Positions 6,672 through 14,985 of a stretch of 28,475 nucleotides of DNA are shown one piece after another. This DNA comes from a virus. Position 1 is the first letter of the stretch. Each line of letters begins with the position of its first letter. The stretch is from IMG/VR virus record IMGVR_UViG_3300034095_001493, positions 1 through 28,475 of that record. One strand, 5' to 3'. A program made the position numbers and the translations under genes. Below the pieces are notes generated by a model. The model searched no databases. It had not been told where the DNA came from and saw only the letters and a program-made list of their open reading frames with translations.

Positions 6672-7688
6672 CTATGTTTTACCAAATCCAGCATTTAATC
6701 CAGTATTTACCACCCTACTTTGAATATCTCCTTTGACGTATTCTTTGGCAACTTTTACAACAGGTTTAACCATAGGTTTAAGCACTTTAGCAACTGTCGT
6801 AACAGGTTTAACCATAGGTTTAACCACTTTAGCAACTTTCATAACAGGTTTAATTTTACTAAATTCCACAAAAGTTTGTTCAATTCTGGTTAAAACACCA
6901 CCAACACGATTAATTATCCCCAATAATGGGTTTAACAGACTTTTTAATGTAGGAACTTTATTTATTATCGCACTTATCGCTTGTCTAATTTGCAATATTA
7001 CTTTAGAACCGTAACTACTAATTTTGGTTAAAAACAGTTTAAGATGACTCCACCAAGTTGTTTTAGACGCTTTTGTGAAGATGTTTATTAATTTAGTTTC
7101 ACCTTTCAATATAGGTTTAAGAGCCCCCATTATTTTACCACCAACACCTGCCAACAATAACCAAATTAAATCGTTAAGAAGGTTAAACCAATTAACGACC
7201 CCTTTTTGTACCCAAGAATAAATATCATAAGCAACTAATAATCCCCAAGCAACCATATTTATTACGTGACCACCAAAGAGTGATATAACAATTTGTGCAA
7301 TGCTTCCACCAACACCACTCATAGCATCTCTAAATCCATTCGCAACTTGTTCCAATGTTAAACCTTGAAAGGGATTTGGAAGCTTTTTAGCTTCACCTTT
7401 AGGTGCTGTACTTTTACATATAGTATTCGCGTTTTTATATATATAGTCACCCGTCCCGTCAGTTGTATTAGACCAAGGTTTAACCAATTTTTTAGAGTAA
7501 GAACTTATTTCTTGTTGTGTCATTTGTCTAAACCCTATGGGACATACACTTTGATTTTTACCAGAATTTTTCAAATTGGTCATCCAATCATTACTAATTT
7601 TGGGATTACTAATTTTGGGTTGTTCGGATATAACTTTTTTAACTAGTCTAACCAAATCGGACTCGGTTAATCTTATTACTTTGCTCAT
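6672..7688 (-). CDS. Leader-bearing membrane protein with KP repeats, candidate internal head protein
   Basis: 338 residues. Residues 1-22 (start MSKVIRLTESDLVRLVKKV, then ISE) are the shared leader ending I-S-E before Q23. Residues 23-110 are soluble with C49 and C91. Residues 125-190 form a long Gly-rich hydrophobic region of about three helices (GGSIAQIVISLFGG, VAWGLLVAYDIY, LIWLLLAGVGG). Residues 200-280 are basic amphipathic helices. Near the C-terminus the motif KVAKVxKPMVKPV is repeated, encoded by 42-bp DNA repeats. The hydrophobic core plus cationic repeats suggests a protein that enters or crosses a membrane, perhaps ejected from the head, which is inference. The late-type element (GTATTTAT) is 14 nt upstream. 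Confidence 0.8.
   Translation of the reverse strand: MSKVIRLTESDLVRLVKKVISEQPKISNPKISNDWMTNLKNSGKNQSVCPIGFRQMTQQEISSYSKKLVKPWSNTTDGTGDYIYKNANTICKSTAPKGEAKKLPNPFQGLTLEQVANGFRDAMSGVGGSIAQIVISLFGGHVINMVAWGLLVAYDIYSWVQKGVVNWFNLLNDLIWLLLAGVGGKIMGALKPILKGETKLINIFTKASKTTWWSHLKLFLTKISSYGSKVILQIRQAISAIINKVPTLKSLLNPLLGIINRVGGVLTRIEQTFVEFSKIKPVMKVAKVVKPMVKPVTTVAKVLKPMVKPVVKVAKEYVKGDIQSRVVNTGLNAGFGKT
6759..6852 (-). repeat. 42-bp tandem repeat inside the KP-repeat protein gene
   Basis: Two units (6759-6800 and 6801-6842) begin AACAGGTTTAACCATAGG on the plus strand and differ at a few positions; a third partial unit starts at 6843. The period is 14 codons, encoding the repeated KVAKVxKPMVKPV segment. Confidence 0.85.
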
Positions 7689-7702
7689 AAAATGTTTTTA
7701 CT

Positions 7703-7710
7703 ATAAATAC
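7703..7710 (-). promoter_or_regulatory. Late-type element (GTATTTAT) of the KP-repeat protein gene
   Basis: Minus-strand context AATGTATTTATAGTAAAA, 14 nt before the ATG at 7688; one mismatch to ATATTTAT. Confidence 0.4.
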
Positions 7711-7721
7711 ATTAAAATGTG

Positions 7722-8246
7722 TTATAGTAAAAATTTAAGTATTTTTTCTTTGATACCTGATTGTTTAATCCCTTCTTTCATTTTTTTAGTATGAACGAAG
7801 TTAGGTAATTTACTTAAATCCAAATCATCAATAGCTACCCAATGTGTTACTTCAGGGTGGTTATTTAACCAAGTATTGATTTCTGACACTCTGTTACCTT
7901 CTAAATCAGACATGCGTTTAAGTACGGTGTCAGGTGTAACATCAATAGGTGACTTAATCACACCGTATTCTTTAAACATATGTTGTAAGTCTACCAAGGT
8001 ACAATGTAGTTTCCAATCTGAGGATACAACAATCTCAGCATCAGTTAATTCCAATATTTCATTTAGAACTTTAACCGCTTTGGAGTTGAAGTTATCCATC
8101 TTGATATGTGCGGGAATTTTTGGGTCGTTAACATAACCCTGACTTTCAGGATTGTTTAACTTCCATTTTTTAATCTTTTTCATGCGTCCACCCCACTCGG
8201 TAGATAAACACATAACACCATCGTTATCTAAAAATATTACTTTCAT
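7722..8246 (-). CDS. HAD-like phosphatase, RNA-repair-associated HAD type
   Basis: 174 residues. Motif I is FLDNDGVM with D7 and D9; motif II is IVVSSDWK; motif IV is WVAIDDLDL near residue 140. The short length, the DxDGV form and the pattern SSDWK are those of the small HAD domain found alone or fused in RNA-repair proteins (Swiss-Army-Knife HAD family). The predicted activity is phosphoryl hydrolysis with Mg2+, possibly on nucleic acid ends. It follows the cysteine-protease-like gene by 3 nt, so the two share a transcript driven from the TATCTTTG element at 8737. There is no cap domain insertion. Confidence 0.75.
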   Translation of the reverse strand: MKVIFLDNDGVMCLSTEWGGRMKKIKKWKLNNPESQGYVNDPKIPAHIKMDNFNSKAVKVLNEILELTDAEIVVSSDWKLHCTLVDLQHMFKEYGVIKSPIDVTPDTVLKRMSDLEGNRVSEINTWLNNHPEVTHWVAIDDLDLSKLPNFVHTKKMKEGIKQSGIKEKILKFLL

Positions 8247-8249
8247 AAG

Positions 8250-8732
8250 TTATATAATTTGGTATGCGAAATAAATTTCTTTTTTCAATTTTATTGAGTC
8301 TTCGTAATTACCTATAACCACACCATTCTTAATTGTGAACGCGTGACCTCTAACTAAGATGAAGAATGTTCCTTCAGGGTTTTTCTTAATGAATGTCCCA
8401 ACAGTCATTTTTCTTTTAACTACCTCACCCTTCACTTTAACATCGTAACGTAAGTCTCCGCGAGTTTTACCAATTGGTTTAATTTTCTTGTAATTACAAG
8501 TATAACGAACCTCAGACAATTTATTTAATGTTGAGTACGTACTATAAGTCCCTTGTCTTGGTTTTCTATCAAATTTCTCAGAGATTATCCCCCAAGCCTT
8601 GTCATAAGGTATGTCAAACGCTGATGCGAATGCTCTTACAACACAATCATTTCTCTCCGCTTTAGCGATTGTTGATTCATCATAACCTTTAATCGCGTTA
8701 GATGTCATTTCGTATGGTACAGTTGTTTTCAT
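8250..8732 (-). CDS. Papain-like cysteine protease candidate
   Basis: 160 residues. The segment AERNDCVVRAFASAFDIPYDKAW places C30 at the start of a helix, as in papain-fold enzymes; the second half has GTFFILVRGHAFTIKNGVVIGN with H130 on a strand and N142 after the next turn, giving a Cys-His-Asn triad in the right order. C39-like and related small proteases share this pattern. Residues 75-115 are a basic insertion. The target is unknown: it could act as a protease, deamidase or deconjugase. A host-type TATCTTTG lies exactly 4 nt before the ATG, so the message is probably leaderless and early. First gene of a two-gene operon. Confidence 0.65.
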   Translation of the reverse strand: MKTTVPYEMTSNAIKGYDESTIAKAERNDCVVRAFASAFDIPYDKAWGIISEKFDRKPRQGTYSTYSTLNKLSEVRYTCNYKKIKPIGKTRGDLRYDVKVKGEVVKRKMTVGTFIKKNPEGTFFILVRGHAFTIKNGVVIGNYEDSIKLKKEIYFAYQII

Positions 8733-8736
8733 ATAT

Positions 8737-8744
8737 CAAAGATA
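8737..8744 (-). promoter_or_regulatory. Bacteroidetes-type -7 element TATCTTTG
   Basis: On the minus strand TATCTTTG is followed by ATAT and the ATG at 8732, a 4-nt gap that predicts a leaderless transcript. Confidence 0.55.
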
Positions 8745-8799
8745 CAAAAAAATCTTAAATTACCATAACCACGGAGATAACGTTTTCTAAAATTATCAA

Positions 8800-9003
8800 C
8801 TATTCAAAATCTTTATCTTTGATTTTTCTTTCTAATTCAACAATTTGGGCAAAACCGCTCAATGCGAACAAAGCAGCACAAGCCCAAGCAACCATTTCCC
8901 ACGTACTTTTAGTACTGAAATACGAGTTATAAAACGATGATATACCACCAACTAATAATGAGTATTTATTAATCACTGACATTACTTTTTCAAACTTTTT
9001 CAT
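8800..9003 (-). CDS. Small membrane protein
   Basis: 67 residues. A basic N-terminus (MKKFEKVMSVINKYSLL), a weak hydrophobic segment at about 15-28 and a stronger one at 37-53 (VAWACAALFALSGFAQIV), then a charged tail. The first residues resemble those of the membrane protein at 19562 (MKEKFEKVMSLTKQF), suggesting a shared ancestry or targeting function, though the rest differs. No promoter recognised in the AT-rich stretch upstream. Function unknown; the reading frame is plausible from its hydropathy. Confidence 0.55.
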   Translation of the reverse strand: MKKFEKVMSVINKYSLLVGGISSFYNSYFSTKSTWEMVAWACAALFALSGFAQIVELERKIKDKDFE

Positions 9004-9057
9004 AATTTTAAATTTTAGGTTTTGTGTGTTTTATACTTTGTATTAATTTATCATATT

Positions 9058-9444
9058 TTATTTATTTAAAACTTCTAAACAATTTTTTTGCCAATCAAAA
9101 TGGCCAACGTTTAATGGTTGACAACTATCTTTAGATTCCATAATTGATATTAATTCGTGTAAGTCATCATCCAAGTGGAATACGAACCCCATACCTTCTA
9201 AAAACGTAATCTTATCTTTATGTGCGGTAAACTTAACTCTACTATTTGGAATACCAATCCTTTCACAACTTTCCCACAAATCTTTATTCCAATCAGGTTT
9301 TGTCCAAGGATGGAGTATAGACTCATCTTCACTTACTCTTGAAGTAACAACCCATACCTCATACCCTTGTTCGACTAGTTCTTTTGCGAATTCCTCGACA
9401 TGAGGTAACGATAAGGTACCGTCGTAATCAAAACTAACTTTCAT
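9058..9444 (-). CDS. HAD-superfamily phosphatase / nucleotidase-like
   Basis: 128 residues. Motif I is SFDYDGTL (D6, D8); motif II is WVVTSR near residue 35; motif III contains TAHKDK with the conserved Lys; motif IV is HLDDDLHE. All four HAD motifs are present in a compact domain with no sizeable cap. Such small HAD proteins are common in phages and may dephosphorylate nucleotides, but substrate cannot be read from sequence. A TATATTTG element lies 23 nt upstream (9468-9475), overlapping the far side of the dnaK terminator region, so it is transcribed independently of dnaK. Confidence 0.78.
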   Translation of the reverse strand: MKVSFDYDGTLSLPHVEEFAKELVEQGYEVWVVTSRVSEDESILHPWTKPDWNKDLWESCERIGIPNSRVKFTAHKDKITFLEGMGFVFHLDDDLHELISIMESKDSCQPLNVGHFDWQKNCLEVLNK

Positions 9445-9467
9445 AATGTGTGATTTAACTTGTCCTA

Positions 9468-9475
9468 CAAATATA
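9468..9475 (-). promoter_or_regulatory. Bacteroidetes-type -7 element TATATTTG
   Basis: Matches TAnnTTTG on the minus strand, 23 nt before the ATG at 9444 and directly after the dnaK terminator. Confidence 0.5.
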
Positions 9476-9477
9476 AT

Positions 9478-9511
9478 AAAAAAATCCCAAACTTAAAAGA
9501 ATGGGATTTTA
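9478..9511 (-). terminator. Terminator of dnaK
   Basis: Minus strand: AAAATCCCA, 12-nt loop, TGGGATTTT followed by further T residues (plus-strand A run at 9478-9485). Lies 24 nt after the dnaK stop codon. Confidence 0.75.
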
Positions 9512-9534
9512 ATTTTATATTAAATTAAGGTTAT

Positions 9535-11406
9535 CTATTTCACTTCTTCAAATTCTACATCAGAAACATCGTTTGTGTCATATGATTCATTAGTAGGTTC
9601 TTGATTAGATTTATTATAAAGGTTCTCACTGATTGATTGGAACTTAGTATTAATAGATTCAATCTTAGAATCTAAAATAGTTATTTCTTTTTTCTCAACT
9701 GACTCCTTCAAACTAGTAATAAGTTCATTAATATCTTTTTTATCGTCTTCAGAAATTTTATCATCTAAATCTTTTAATGACTTTTCTGATTGGAAGATTG
9801 TCGTGTCAGCCTTATTGATTAATTCAACCTCTTCTCTTGCTTTTTGGTCAGACTCGGCGTTTAATTCAGCGTCGGCCTTCATTCTTTCAATTTCTTCTTT
9901 AGATAAACCTGAAGACGCTTCAATTTTAATTGATTGTACTTTGTTAGTTCCTTTATCCAATGCTGATACGTTAATGATACCGTTAGCATCTATGTCAAAG
10001 GTCACTTCTATCTGTGGGACCCCTCTTTGTGATGGTGGGACATCAGTTAATTGGAATTTACCAATGGTTTTATTGTCGCTAGCCATGGCTCTCTCACCTT
10101 GTAGTACATGGATATCAACACTTGGTTGATTATCAACTGCCGTTGAGAATACTTGTGACTTTTTAGTTGGAATTGTTGTGTTTGACTCTATTAATTTAGT
10201 GAATATACCACCCATAGTTTCAATACCTAATGATAATGGGGTAACATCTAATAAAAGTACGTCTTTAACGTCACCAGCTAACACACCACCTTGGATAGCG
10301 GCACCTAACGCAACTACCTCATCAGGATTTACCCCTTTTGAAGGTTCTTTACCGAAGAAACTCTTAACTGCATCCTGAATAGCGGGAATTCTTGTTGTAC
10401 CACCAACTAAAATAATTTCATCAATGTCAGTTATTTTAATACCAGCGTTTTTTAACGCATTTTTACACGGTTCAATTGTTCTCTTAACTAAATTATCAAC
10501 AAGTTGTTCAAATTTAGATTTTGTTAAAGAAACCACTAAATGTTTTGGAATTCCATCAACAGGGATTAAGTATGGTAAGTTAATTTCAGTTGATGATGAT
10601 GATGACAACTCAATTTTCGCTTTCTCAGCCGCCTCTTTTAATCTCTGAAGAGCCATTGGGTCTTTACTTGGGTCAACACCGTTCTCTTTCTTAAACTCAT
10701 CAATTAAAAAGTTGATAATTGTTTGGTCAAAGTCATCCCCACCTAAATGTGTGTCACCATCTGTAGATAATACTTCAAATACACCATCACCTAACTCAAG
10801 AATTGAAACATCATGGGTTCCACCACCGCAATCGAATACTACAACTAACATATCTTGGTTTTTCTTATCAAGACCGTAAGCCAATGCTGCCGCGGTTGGT
10901 TCGTTGATGATACGTCTTACAGTTAAACCCGCAATTTCGCCAGCTTCTTTGGTTGCCTGACGTTGAGCGTCGTTAAAATGAGCGGGAACTGTAATAACCG
11001 CTTCAGTAACTGTTGTTCCCAAGTAATCTTCGGCAGTTTTTTTCATTTTTTGTAGAATAGTTGCGGAAATCTCCTGTGGAGAATAATCTTTACTCTCAAT
11101 TTTCACTCTAGGTGAGTTATTCTTACCTTTTATCACTTCATATGGTACTTTCCCTATTTCTGACTTAGATTCGTCAAATGTAGTACCCATAAATCGTTTA
11201 ATAGAATATACCGTTTTAGTGGGGTTAGTTACAGATTGTCTTTTTGCGGGGTCACCTACCTTTCTTTCAGATTCGTTAATATATCCAACAACTGAAGGTG
11301 TTGTTCTTTTACCTTCACTGTTAGGGATTACCACAGGTTCCCCATTTTCCATAACCGCCACACATGAATTTGTGGTTCCTAAATCAATACCAATAATTTT
11401 ACTCAT
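9535..11406 (-). CDS. dnaK: Molecular chaperone DnaK (Hsp70), complete
   Basis: 623 residues, close to the bacterial 610-640. The ATPase domain begins [17 protein letters not shown] and contains [14 protein letters not shown] and the second phosphate loop [13 protein letters not shown], where Cys and His replace the usual Leu and Phe of DLGGGTFD. The linker is [18 protein letters not shown], the substrate-binding domain has [23 protein letters not shown], and the helical lid ends in the canonical acidic tail with EEVK. Nothing suggests decay. It refolds proteins through ATP cycles with DnaJ and GrpE, neither of which is in this window, so it must use host or distant partners. The single-gene transcript has its own terminator. 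Probably acquired from a bacterial host; the likely use is folding of virion proteins. Confidence 0.97.
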   Translation of the reverse strand: MSKIIGIDLGTTNSCVAVMENGEPVVIPNSEGKRTTPSVVGYINESERKVGDPAKRQSVTNPTKTVYSIKRFMGTTFDESKSEIGKVPYEVIKGKNNSPRVKIESKDYSPQEISATILQKMKKTAEDYLGTTVTEAVITVPAHFNDAQRQATKEAGEIAGLTVRRIINEPTAAALAYGLDKKNQDMLVVVFDCGGGTHDVSILELGDGVFEVLSTDGDTHLGGDDFDQTIINFLIDEFKKENGVDPSKDPMALQRLKEAAEKAKIELSSSSSTEINLPYLIPVDGIPKHLVVSLTKSKFEQLVDNLVKRTIEPCKNALKNAGIKITDIDEIILVGGTTRIPAIQDAVKSFFGKEPSKGVNPDEVVALGAAIQGGVLAGDVKDVLLLDVTPLSLGIETMGGIFTKLIESNTTIPTKKSQVFSTAVDNQPSVDIHVLQGERAMASDNKTIGKFQLTDVPPSQRGVPQIEVTFDIDANGIINVSALDKGTNKVQSIKIEASSGLSKEEIERMKADAELNAESDQKAREEVELINKADTTIFQSEKSLKDLDDKISEDDKKDINELITSLKESVEKKEITILDSKIESINTKFQSISENLYNKSNQEPTNESYDTNDVSDVEFEEVK

Positions 11407-11460
11407 AATTTTTTTAATTTTTATTTTAATTTACAAAAACACTATTAAAATCATACCATC

Positions 11461-11504
11461 TGTCAAAGTATGACAAAATGTCAGGTTATTTTTTTTTTGT
11501 GTCA
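11461..11504. promoter_or_regulatory. TGTCA/TGACA repeats in the dnaK divergent region
   Basis: TGTCA at 11461 and TGACA at 11471 form an inverted repeat with a 5-nt centre; TGTCA recurs at 11479 and 11500. They sit between dnaK and the divergent small gene, where an operator would be expected. They do not match CIRCE (TTAGCACTC-N9-GAGTGCTAA). Possibly a stress-response operator kept from the host; unproven. Confidence 0.35.
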
Positions 11505-11530
11505 GTATATAATTATATTAAAAATATTTG

Positions 11531-11538
11531 TAAATTTG
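11531..11538 (+). promoter_or_regulatory. Bacteroidetes-type -7 element TAAATTTG
   Basis: TAAATTTG followed by TAGT and the ATG at 11543: the same 4-nt spacing as at 4813, 8732 and 17688. Confidence 0.55.
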
Positions 11539-11542
11539 TAGT

Positions 11543-11710
11543 ATGATAAAGAAAAAAGTAGAAATAGAACATAAAAAGTGGGAAAGAGTGTTTGAAGACG
11601 ACGATTCAATCACAATCTTTAAATATGATAGTAAACGAAGTATGGTTAATCCATATGAAGTTGAAATCAAATATAAGAATGAGAAGAGAGCACCTAAACG
11701 TAAAGTTTAA
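11543..11710 (+). CDS. Small charged protein of unknown function (55 aa)
   Basis: MIKKKVEIEHKKWERVFEDD begins a 55-residue protein that continues with a beta-rich stretch (SITIFKYDSKRSMVN) and ends very basic (EKRAPKRKV). No family recognised. The 4-nt TAnnTTTG spacing, a sensible start and the stop codon that overlaps the convergent gene's stop by a few bases argue that it is real despite its size. Amino-acid composition (many Lys and Glu) is like other small early phage proteins that bind host targets, but no function can be assigned. Confidence 0.65.
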   Translation: MIKKKVEIEHKKWERVFEDDDSITIFKYDSKRSMVNPYEVEIKYKNEKRAPKRKV

Positions 11711-12384
11711 CCGTTGTCTTTTGACGCATACTTAATACCCATAATGGTTCCAACAATTGAGAACGCGTTTGTAAGTAAGATTCCAAACATATTTGCCCAA
11801 GCGGCACTAATAACTTGTGTGTCTTTACCCATAGTAAGGGTTATGATATAAACTAAGGTTGTTACTAAACCAACACCAATTATCATCCATAAAGCAACCT
11901 TAACAATAATTGAGATTAATTCCGTTTGATTTCTTTTTTGGATAAAATCTAAGTCATTTTCAGCATTTTCTTTAGCGGTTTCTGCGGTCAGTCTGGCCTG
12001 TTCAGATTTAACCATTTCATGTTTTAATTCCTCAGTTAAACGGATATTTTCTAATTTCCACTCATTAAGTTCTCGATTTTGAACTTCGTAGGTTAATTTA
12101 TCTTGACCAACTTCATCTAATGTTTGATTTAATTCGCTTAAAATTCGACTATTCTCATCATTTAAATCACTTAATTCTTTATTTTGAGATTGAATTTTTT
12201 TGGTGATTTCAAGACGTTTTTTTCTTTTATCACTGTCTTTGGTTTCACATTCCTTTAGATAATTTTTAAAGTCATCGTCATCTTCACTATCAATAAGTTT
12301 AGTAATGTTACCTTCAAGACCCACACGTTTGGTAACGTATAGGTCCATCAATAATTTTTTAGTATTACTATCTATTTTAATCAT
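11707..12384 (-). CDS. Coiled-coil membrane protein of the signalling cassette
   Basis: 225 residues. Residues 1-50 are soluble and acidic (SEDDDDF); 52-150 form a long coiled coil rich in Glu, Lys, Leu and Asn (LSDLNDENSRILSELNQTL is typical); two hydrophobic helices follow at about 157-182 (VALWMIIGVGLVTTLVYIIT) and 195-217. The N-terminal coiled coil would project into the cytoplasm. Its ATG overlaps the receiver gene's stop as ATGA, so it is translationally coupled to it. It may be the output of the receiver or a membrane effector, which is inference from gene order. No known family recognised. Confidence 0.75.
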   Translation of the reverse strand: MIKIDSNTKKLLMDLYVTKRVGLEGNITKLIDSEDDDDFKNYLKECETKDSDKRKKRLEITKKIQSQNKELSDLNDENSRILSELNQTLDEVGQDKLTYEVQNRELNEWKLENIRLTEELKHEMVKSEQARLTAETAKENAENDLDFIQKRNQTELISIIVKVALWMIIGVGLVTTLVYIITLTMGKDTQVISAAWANMFGILLTNAFSIVGTIMGIKYASKDNG

Positions 12385-12818
12385 TTGTAAACTTTAAATG
12401 GTAATGTTCTGTTTTTATAACCTTCATAATCTTTTCTGAACTCTTCTAAACGAGGTTCAATGTCATCAGATTTAATAATCCAAAATTGTGCACCCGCTTG
12501 AACCGCTTTTGCTTGTTCTTCGGCTTCGTTTGAAGATGATATAATCCCAATTACAACGTGATTACCAAACTCAAAATTTATTTTTCTGATTAACTCAATA
12601 CCATCAAAAGAACTACCAATAATGTTTAAATCAACAAATACACATTCTGGTTTATCATAATTGTCCCCTTCTTGGAACCATTTTTCAAATAGTTTTGCGG
12701 CTTCATCAGAACTATTTAATGCGTTTAAAGATAAACTTATGTCAAGTAATGAACACGCATCTTCAAATACTAAATGGAATAAATCCTCATCATCCACTAA
12801 TAAAATTGAATCAATCAT
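12381..12818 (-). CDS. Stand-alone response regulator receiver protein
   Basis: 145 residues forming one receiver domain and no output domain. The acidic pocket is D9-D10-E11 after strand 1 (ILLVDDED), the phosphoacceptor is D63 (CVFVDLNI), the conserved Ser/Thr lies in IGIISSS (S94-S96) and the conserved Lys is K116 (WIIKSDD; Ser follows where Pro is common). All catalytic residues are therefore present. It lies 19 nt after the histidine kinase and overlaps the coiled-coil membrane gene by 4 nt, so the three form an operon. Without a DNA-binding domain, it should act by protein contact, like CheY or Spo0F. Confidence 0.92.
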   Translation of the reverse strand: MIDSILLVDDEDLFHLVFEDACSLLDISLSLNALNSSDEAAKLFEKWFQEGDNYDKPECVFVDLNIIGSSFDGIELIRKINFEFGNHVVIGIISSSNEAEEQAKAVQAGAQFWIIKSDDIEPRLEEFRKDYEGYKNRTLPFKVYK

Positions 12819-12837
12819 TTTTTTTTCGTTTTTTATA

Positions 12838-14961
12838 TTATTTTATTTTTATTTTCATTTTTGTACCTGTTTCATTTTTCTCACAGGTAATACTAAATCC
12901 ATGTTCTTCCAAAATCGCCACACAAATATTTAGACCCAAACCAGTTCCTGATTCTTTTTGACCTTCTTTTCTAGTGTAAGGTTTTGATAACTCATCAAAA
13001 TCTTTTTGGTTAATCCCTCGACCATTATCTTGTATATTCAGAGTATCACCTTCAAAATAAATTTTAACAAATTTAGTGTCCGAATCATTATACTTTAAAC
13101 CATTTCTAATCAAGTTGTCAACTGCGGTACAGAATAGAGGTTCGTTTACCTCAATAGTTGGTAATTCGTCAATAATAACTTGACTAATATATGCCGTTGA
13201 TAATAAGTAGTCAGTTAGAATCATTTTTAAATCACATTCGGTTTTGTTTAATACAACATCTTTCTTTACAAGATTGGTAAATTCGTAAACTCCTTTATAA
13301 ACTTTTTGTGAGTGTTTAAGACCTTCCTTAATCATTTTAAGTGGGGCTTCGATTTTAAGATTAGTAATATCTTCTTGAGTTAATCTTCTTTCTAATGAGT
13401 TAACACCTCTTGGGATGTAAGTATTAATCCCTGAGTGCATATCGTGTCTTAATATCTTTGCCGCGTGTTCTAAATACGTGTTTTTCTTTTCAATTTCTTT
13501 CTTTTGTTCGTGAGAGTTGGTAATATCTGTGGCTATTTTCATAACACGATAAATTTTACCATCTATACCAACAATTGGATTATAAGTCGCCTGCAAATAC
13601 ACTAAGGTCCCATCTTTTTTAGTTCTATTAATTTCCCCTGAGAATAATATACCTTCTTTTAATTTTTCCCAAAAAACACGATACTCATCACTATTTAAGT
13701 CATCATCTGAGATAAACATACTATGGTGTTTTCCGACTATTTCATCCTGTGATGAATAACCCATAGTATTTAAAAACAATTCATTAGCAAAAAGAATATT
13801 TCCATCTAAATCAAACTCAATCACTGCATTAGATTTATTAATTGCGTTCATTCTATTACGAATTTCAAGTTCCTTTTTTTTCAGTTCGGTAACATCTTGT
13901 CTAATTGATGAAAAACCTTCTAATTTTTGTTCTTTGTCAAATAATGCTTTGATGTATGTGTCAACATAATACAGTTCACCTGTTTTTGTTTTATTAGTAA
14001 CAACATCATTCCATATTTTACCTTTTAATACTTTGTCATACATCTTACCCCAATATCCGTCAGGTTGTGAATCGGAATTAACGATACTATGGTCTTTACC
14101 CTTCACATCTTTTAATTTCCAACCCGATACCTCTTCAAATTTAGAGTTTACGTGAGTTATTTTTCCTTTGTTGTCAGTAATTGAAACAATCGCCGCTTCA
14201 TTTATGAATTTTTCAGTTTCTATATTTCTTCTCGTTAAATCATTACTTTCTTTAACCCAACATGAGAATGAGTAAGTAGACGATAATAATTGAGAAAACT
14301 CTAGTTCAGATTTTTTCCACTCACGAGGAGTTAAACTTTCAATACATATAACACCAATGACTTCCCCCTTAAAAATAATTGGAACATCCAACATAGATTT
14401 TATACCAAGAGGTTTTAGATATGTTTCAGTAAAACAAGAAGTTGCGGTATGTGTTTTGGCATCATTGGCAACAATTACAGGGTTAATTAAAAGAGCTAAA
14501 AAATATGGTTTGAAATCTTTCTTGTTTAGTTTAATGTCTTGGTACCAAGTGTCTTCTGATTTAACATATAGTTGTTCACATATAATTGAAGTTTTATCGT
14601 GATTATATAACCATATAGAACATCTATCCGTATTCATTGTTTCAGATACTTCTTTAGTTAAAACTTTAGCACCTTCAGAAGTGTTACCTTCATAAAACAA
14701 AGTATTATGTGATTGAGAAATTAATACTTCAGTTAATTTTACACTATATTTTGATTCAGTATCAATTTGTTTGTTTTTTTTCAAATATTCATTAATGAAG
14801 ACCATTAAACTTAATACGATTAAACCTTTTGTGTAAAAACTAAAATGGATTATATTCTCAGTGACTAAGATTAATTCTGTGTAAATTAATACGTGCATTA
14901 AGAAAAAAGATAATAACCCAACTACACCAATGGTTAACGAAATTCTAGATAATTTATTCAT
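12838..14961 (-). CDS. Membrane sensor histidine kinase (GAF-PAS-PAS)
   Basis: 707 residues. Two transmembrane helices at about 8-28 and 44-58 are joined by a very short loop, so sensing is probably cytoplasmic. A GAF domain spans about 85-235 (RCSIWLYNHDKTSIICEQ; VPIIFKGEVIGVICIES), then PAS at 247-362 and 372-485, each ending in the usual DVT/DIT motif. The H box is LRHDMHSGIN with H506, an unusual non-HisKA-like form with RHDM as in some PAS kinases. The ATPase domain has N box DNLIRNGLKYN, G1 DNGRGI and G2 GTGLGL (672-677), all intact. It leads an operon with a receiver and a coiled-coil membrane protein. A late-type ATATTTAT element lies 5 nt before the ATG. Full-length two-component kinases are rare in phages. 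Confidence 0.95.
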   Translation of the reverse strand: MNKLSRISLTIGVVGLLSFFLMHVLIYTELILVTENIIHFSFYTKGLIVLSLMVFINEYLKKNKQIDTESKYSVKLTEVLISQSHNTLFYEGNTSEGAKVLTKEVSETMNTDRCSIWLYNHDKTSIICEQLYVKSEDTWYQDIKLNKKDFKPYFLALLINPVIVANDAKTHTATSCFTETYLKPLGIKSMLDVPIIFKGEVIGVICIESLTPREWKKSELEFSQLLSSTYSFSCWVKESNDLTRRNIETEKFINEAAIVSITDNKGKITHVNSKFEEVSGWKLKDVKGKDHSIVNSDSQPDGYWGKMYDKVLKGKIWNDVVTNKTKTGELYYVDTYIKALFDKEQKLEGFSSIRQDVTELKKKELEIRNRMNAINKSNAVIEFDLDGNILFANELFLNTMGYSSQDEIVGKHHSMFISDDDLNSDEYRVFWEKLKEGILFSGEINRTKKDGTLVYLQATYNPIVGIDGKIYRVMKIATDITNSHEQKKEIEKKNTYLEHAAKILRHDMHSGINTYIPRGVNSLERRLTQEDITNLKIEAPLKMIKEGLKHSQKVYKGVYEFTNLVKKDVVLNKTECDLKMILTDYLLSTAYISQVIIDELPTIEVNEPLFCTAVDNLIRNGLKYNDSDTKFVKIYFEGDTLNIQDNGRGINQKDFDELSKPYTRKEGQKESGTGLGLNICVAILEEHGFSITCEKNETGTKMKIKIK

Positions 14962-14966
14962 GCTTA

Positions 14967-14974
14967 ATAAATAT
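14967..14974 (-). promoter_or_regulatory. Late-type ATATTTAT element of the histidine kinase operon
   Basis: Minus-strand context AGAATATTTATTAAGC then ATG; the 5-nt gap is the shortest of its class and would give a near-leaderless message. Confidence 0.45.
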
Positions 14975-14985
14975 TCTAATAAACC

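Noticed and set aside
6759-6852. Regular 42-bp repeats as a CRISPR array
   Set aside because: Units are directly adjacent with no spacers and encode an in-frame amino-acid repeat.
9803-10648. Several plus-strand ORFs antisense to dnaK
   Set aside because: They are shadows on the opposite strand of an intact, highly conserved coding sequence.
11461-11504. TGTCA repeats as a CIRCE/HrcA operator
   Set aside because: The sequence and spacing differ from TTAGCACTC-N9-GAGTGCTAA; recorded only as an unassigned operator-like repeat.
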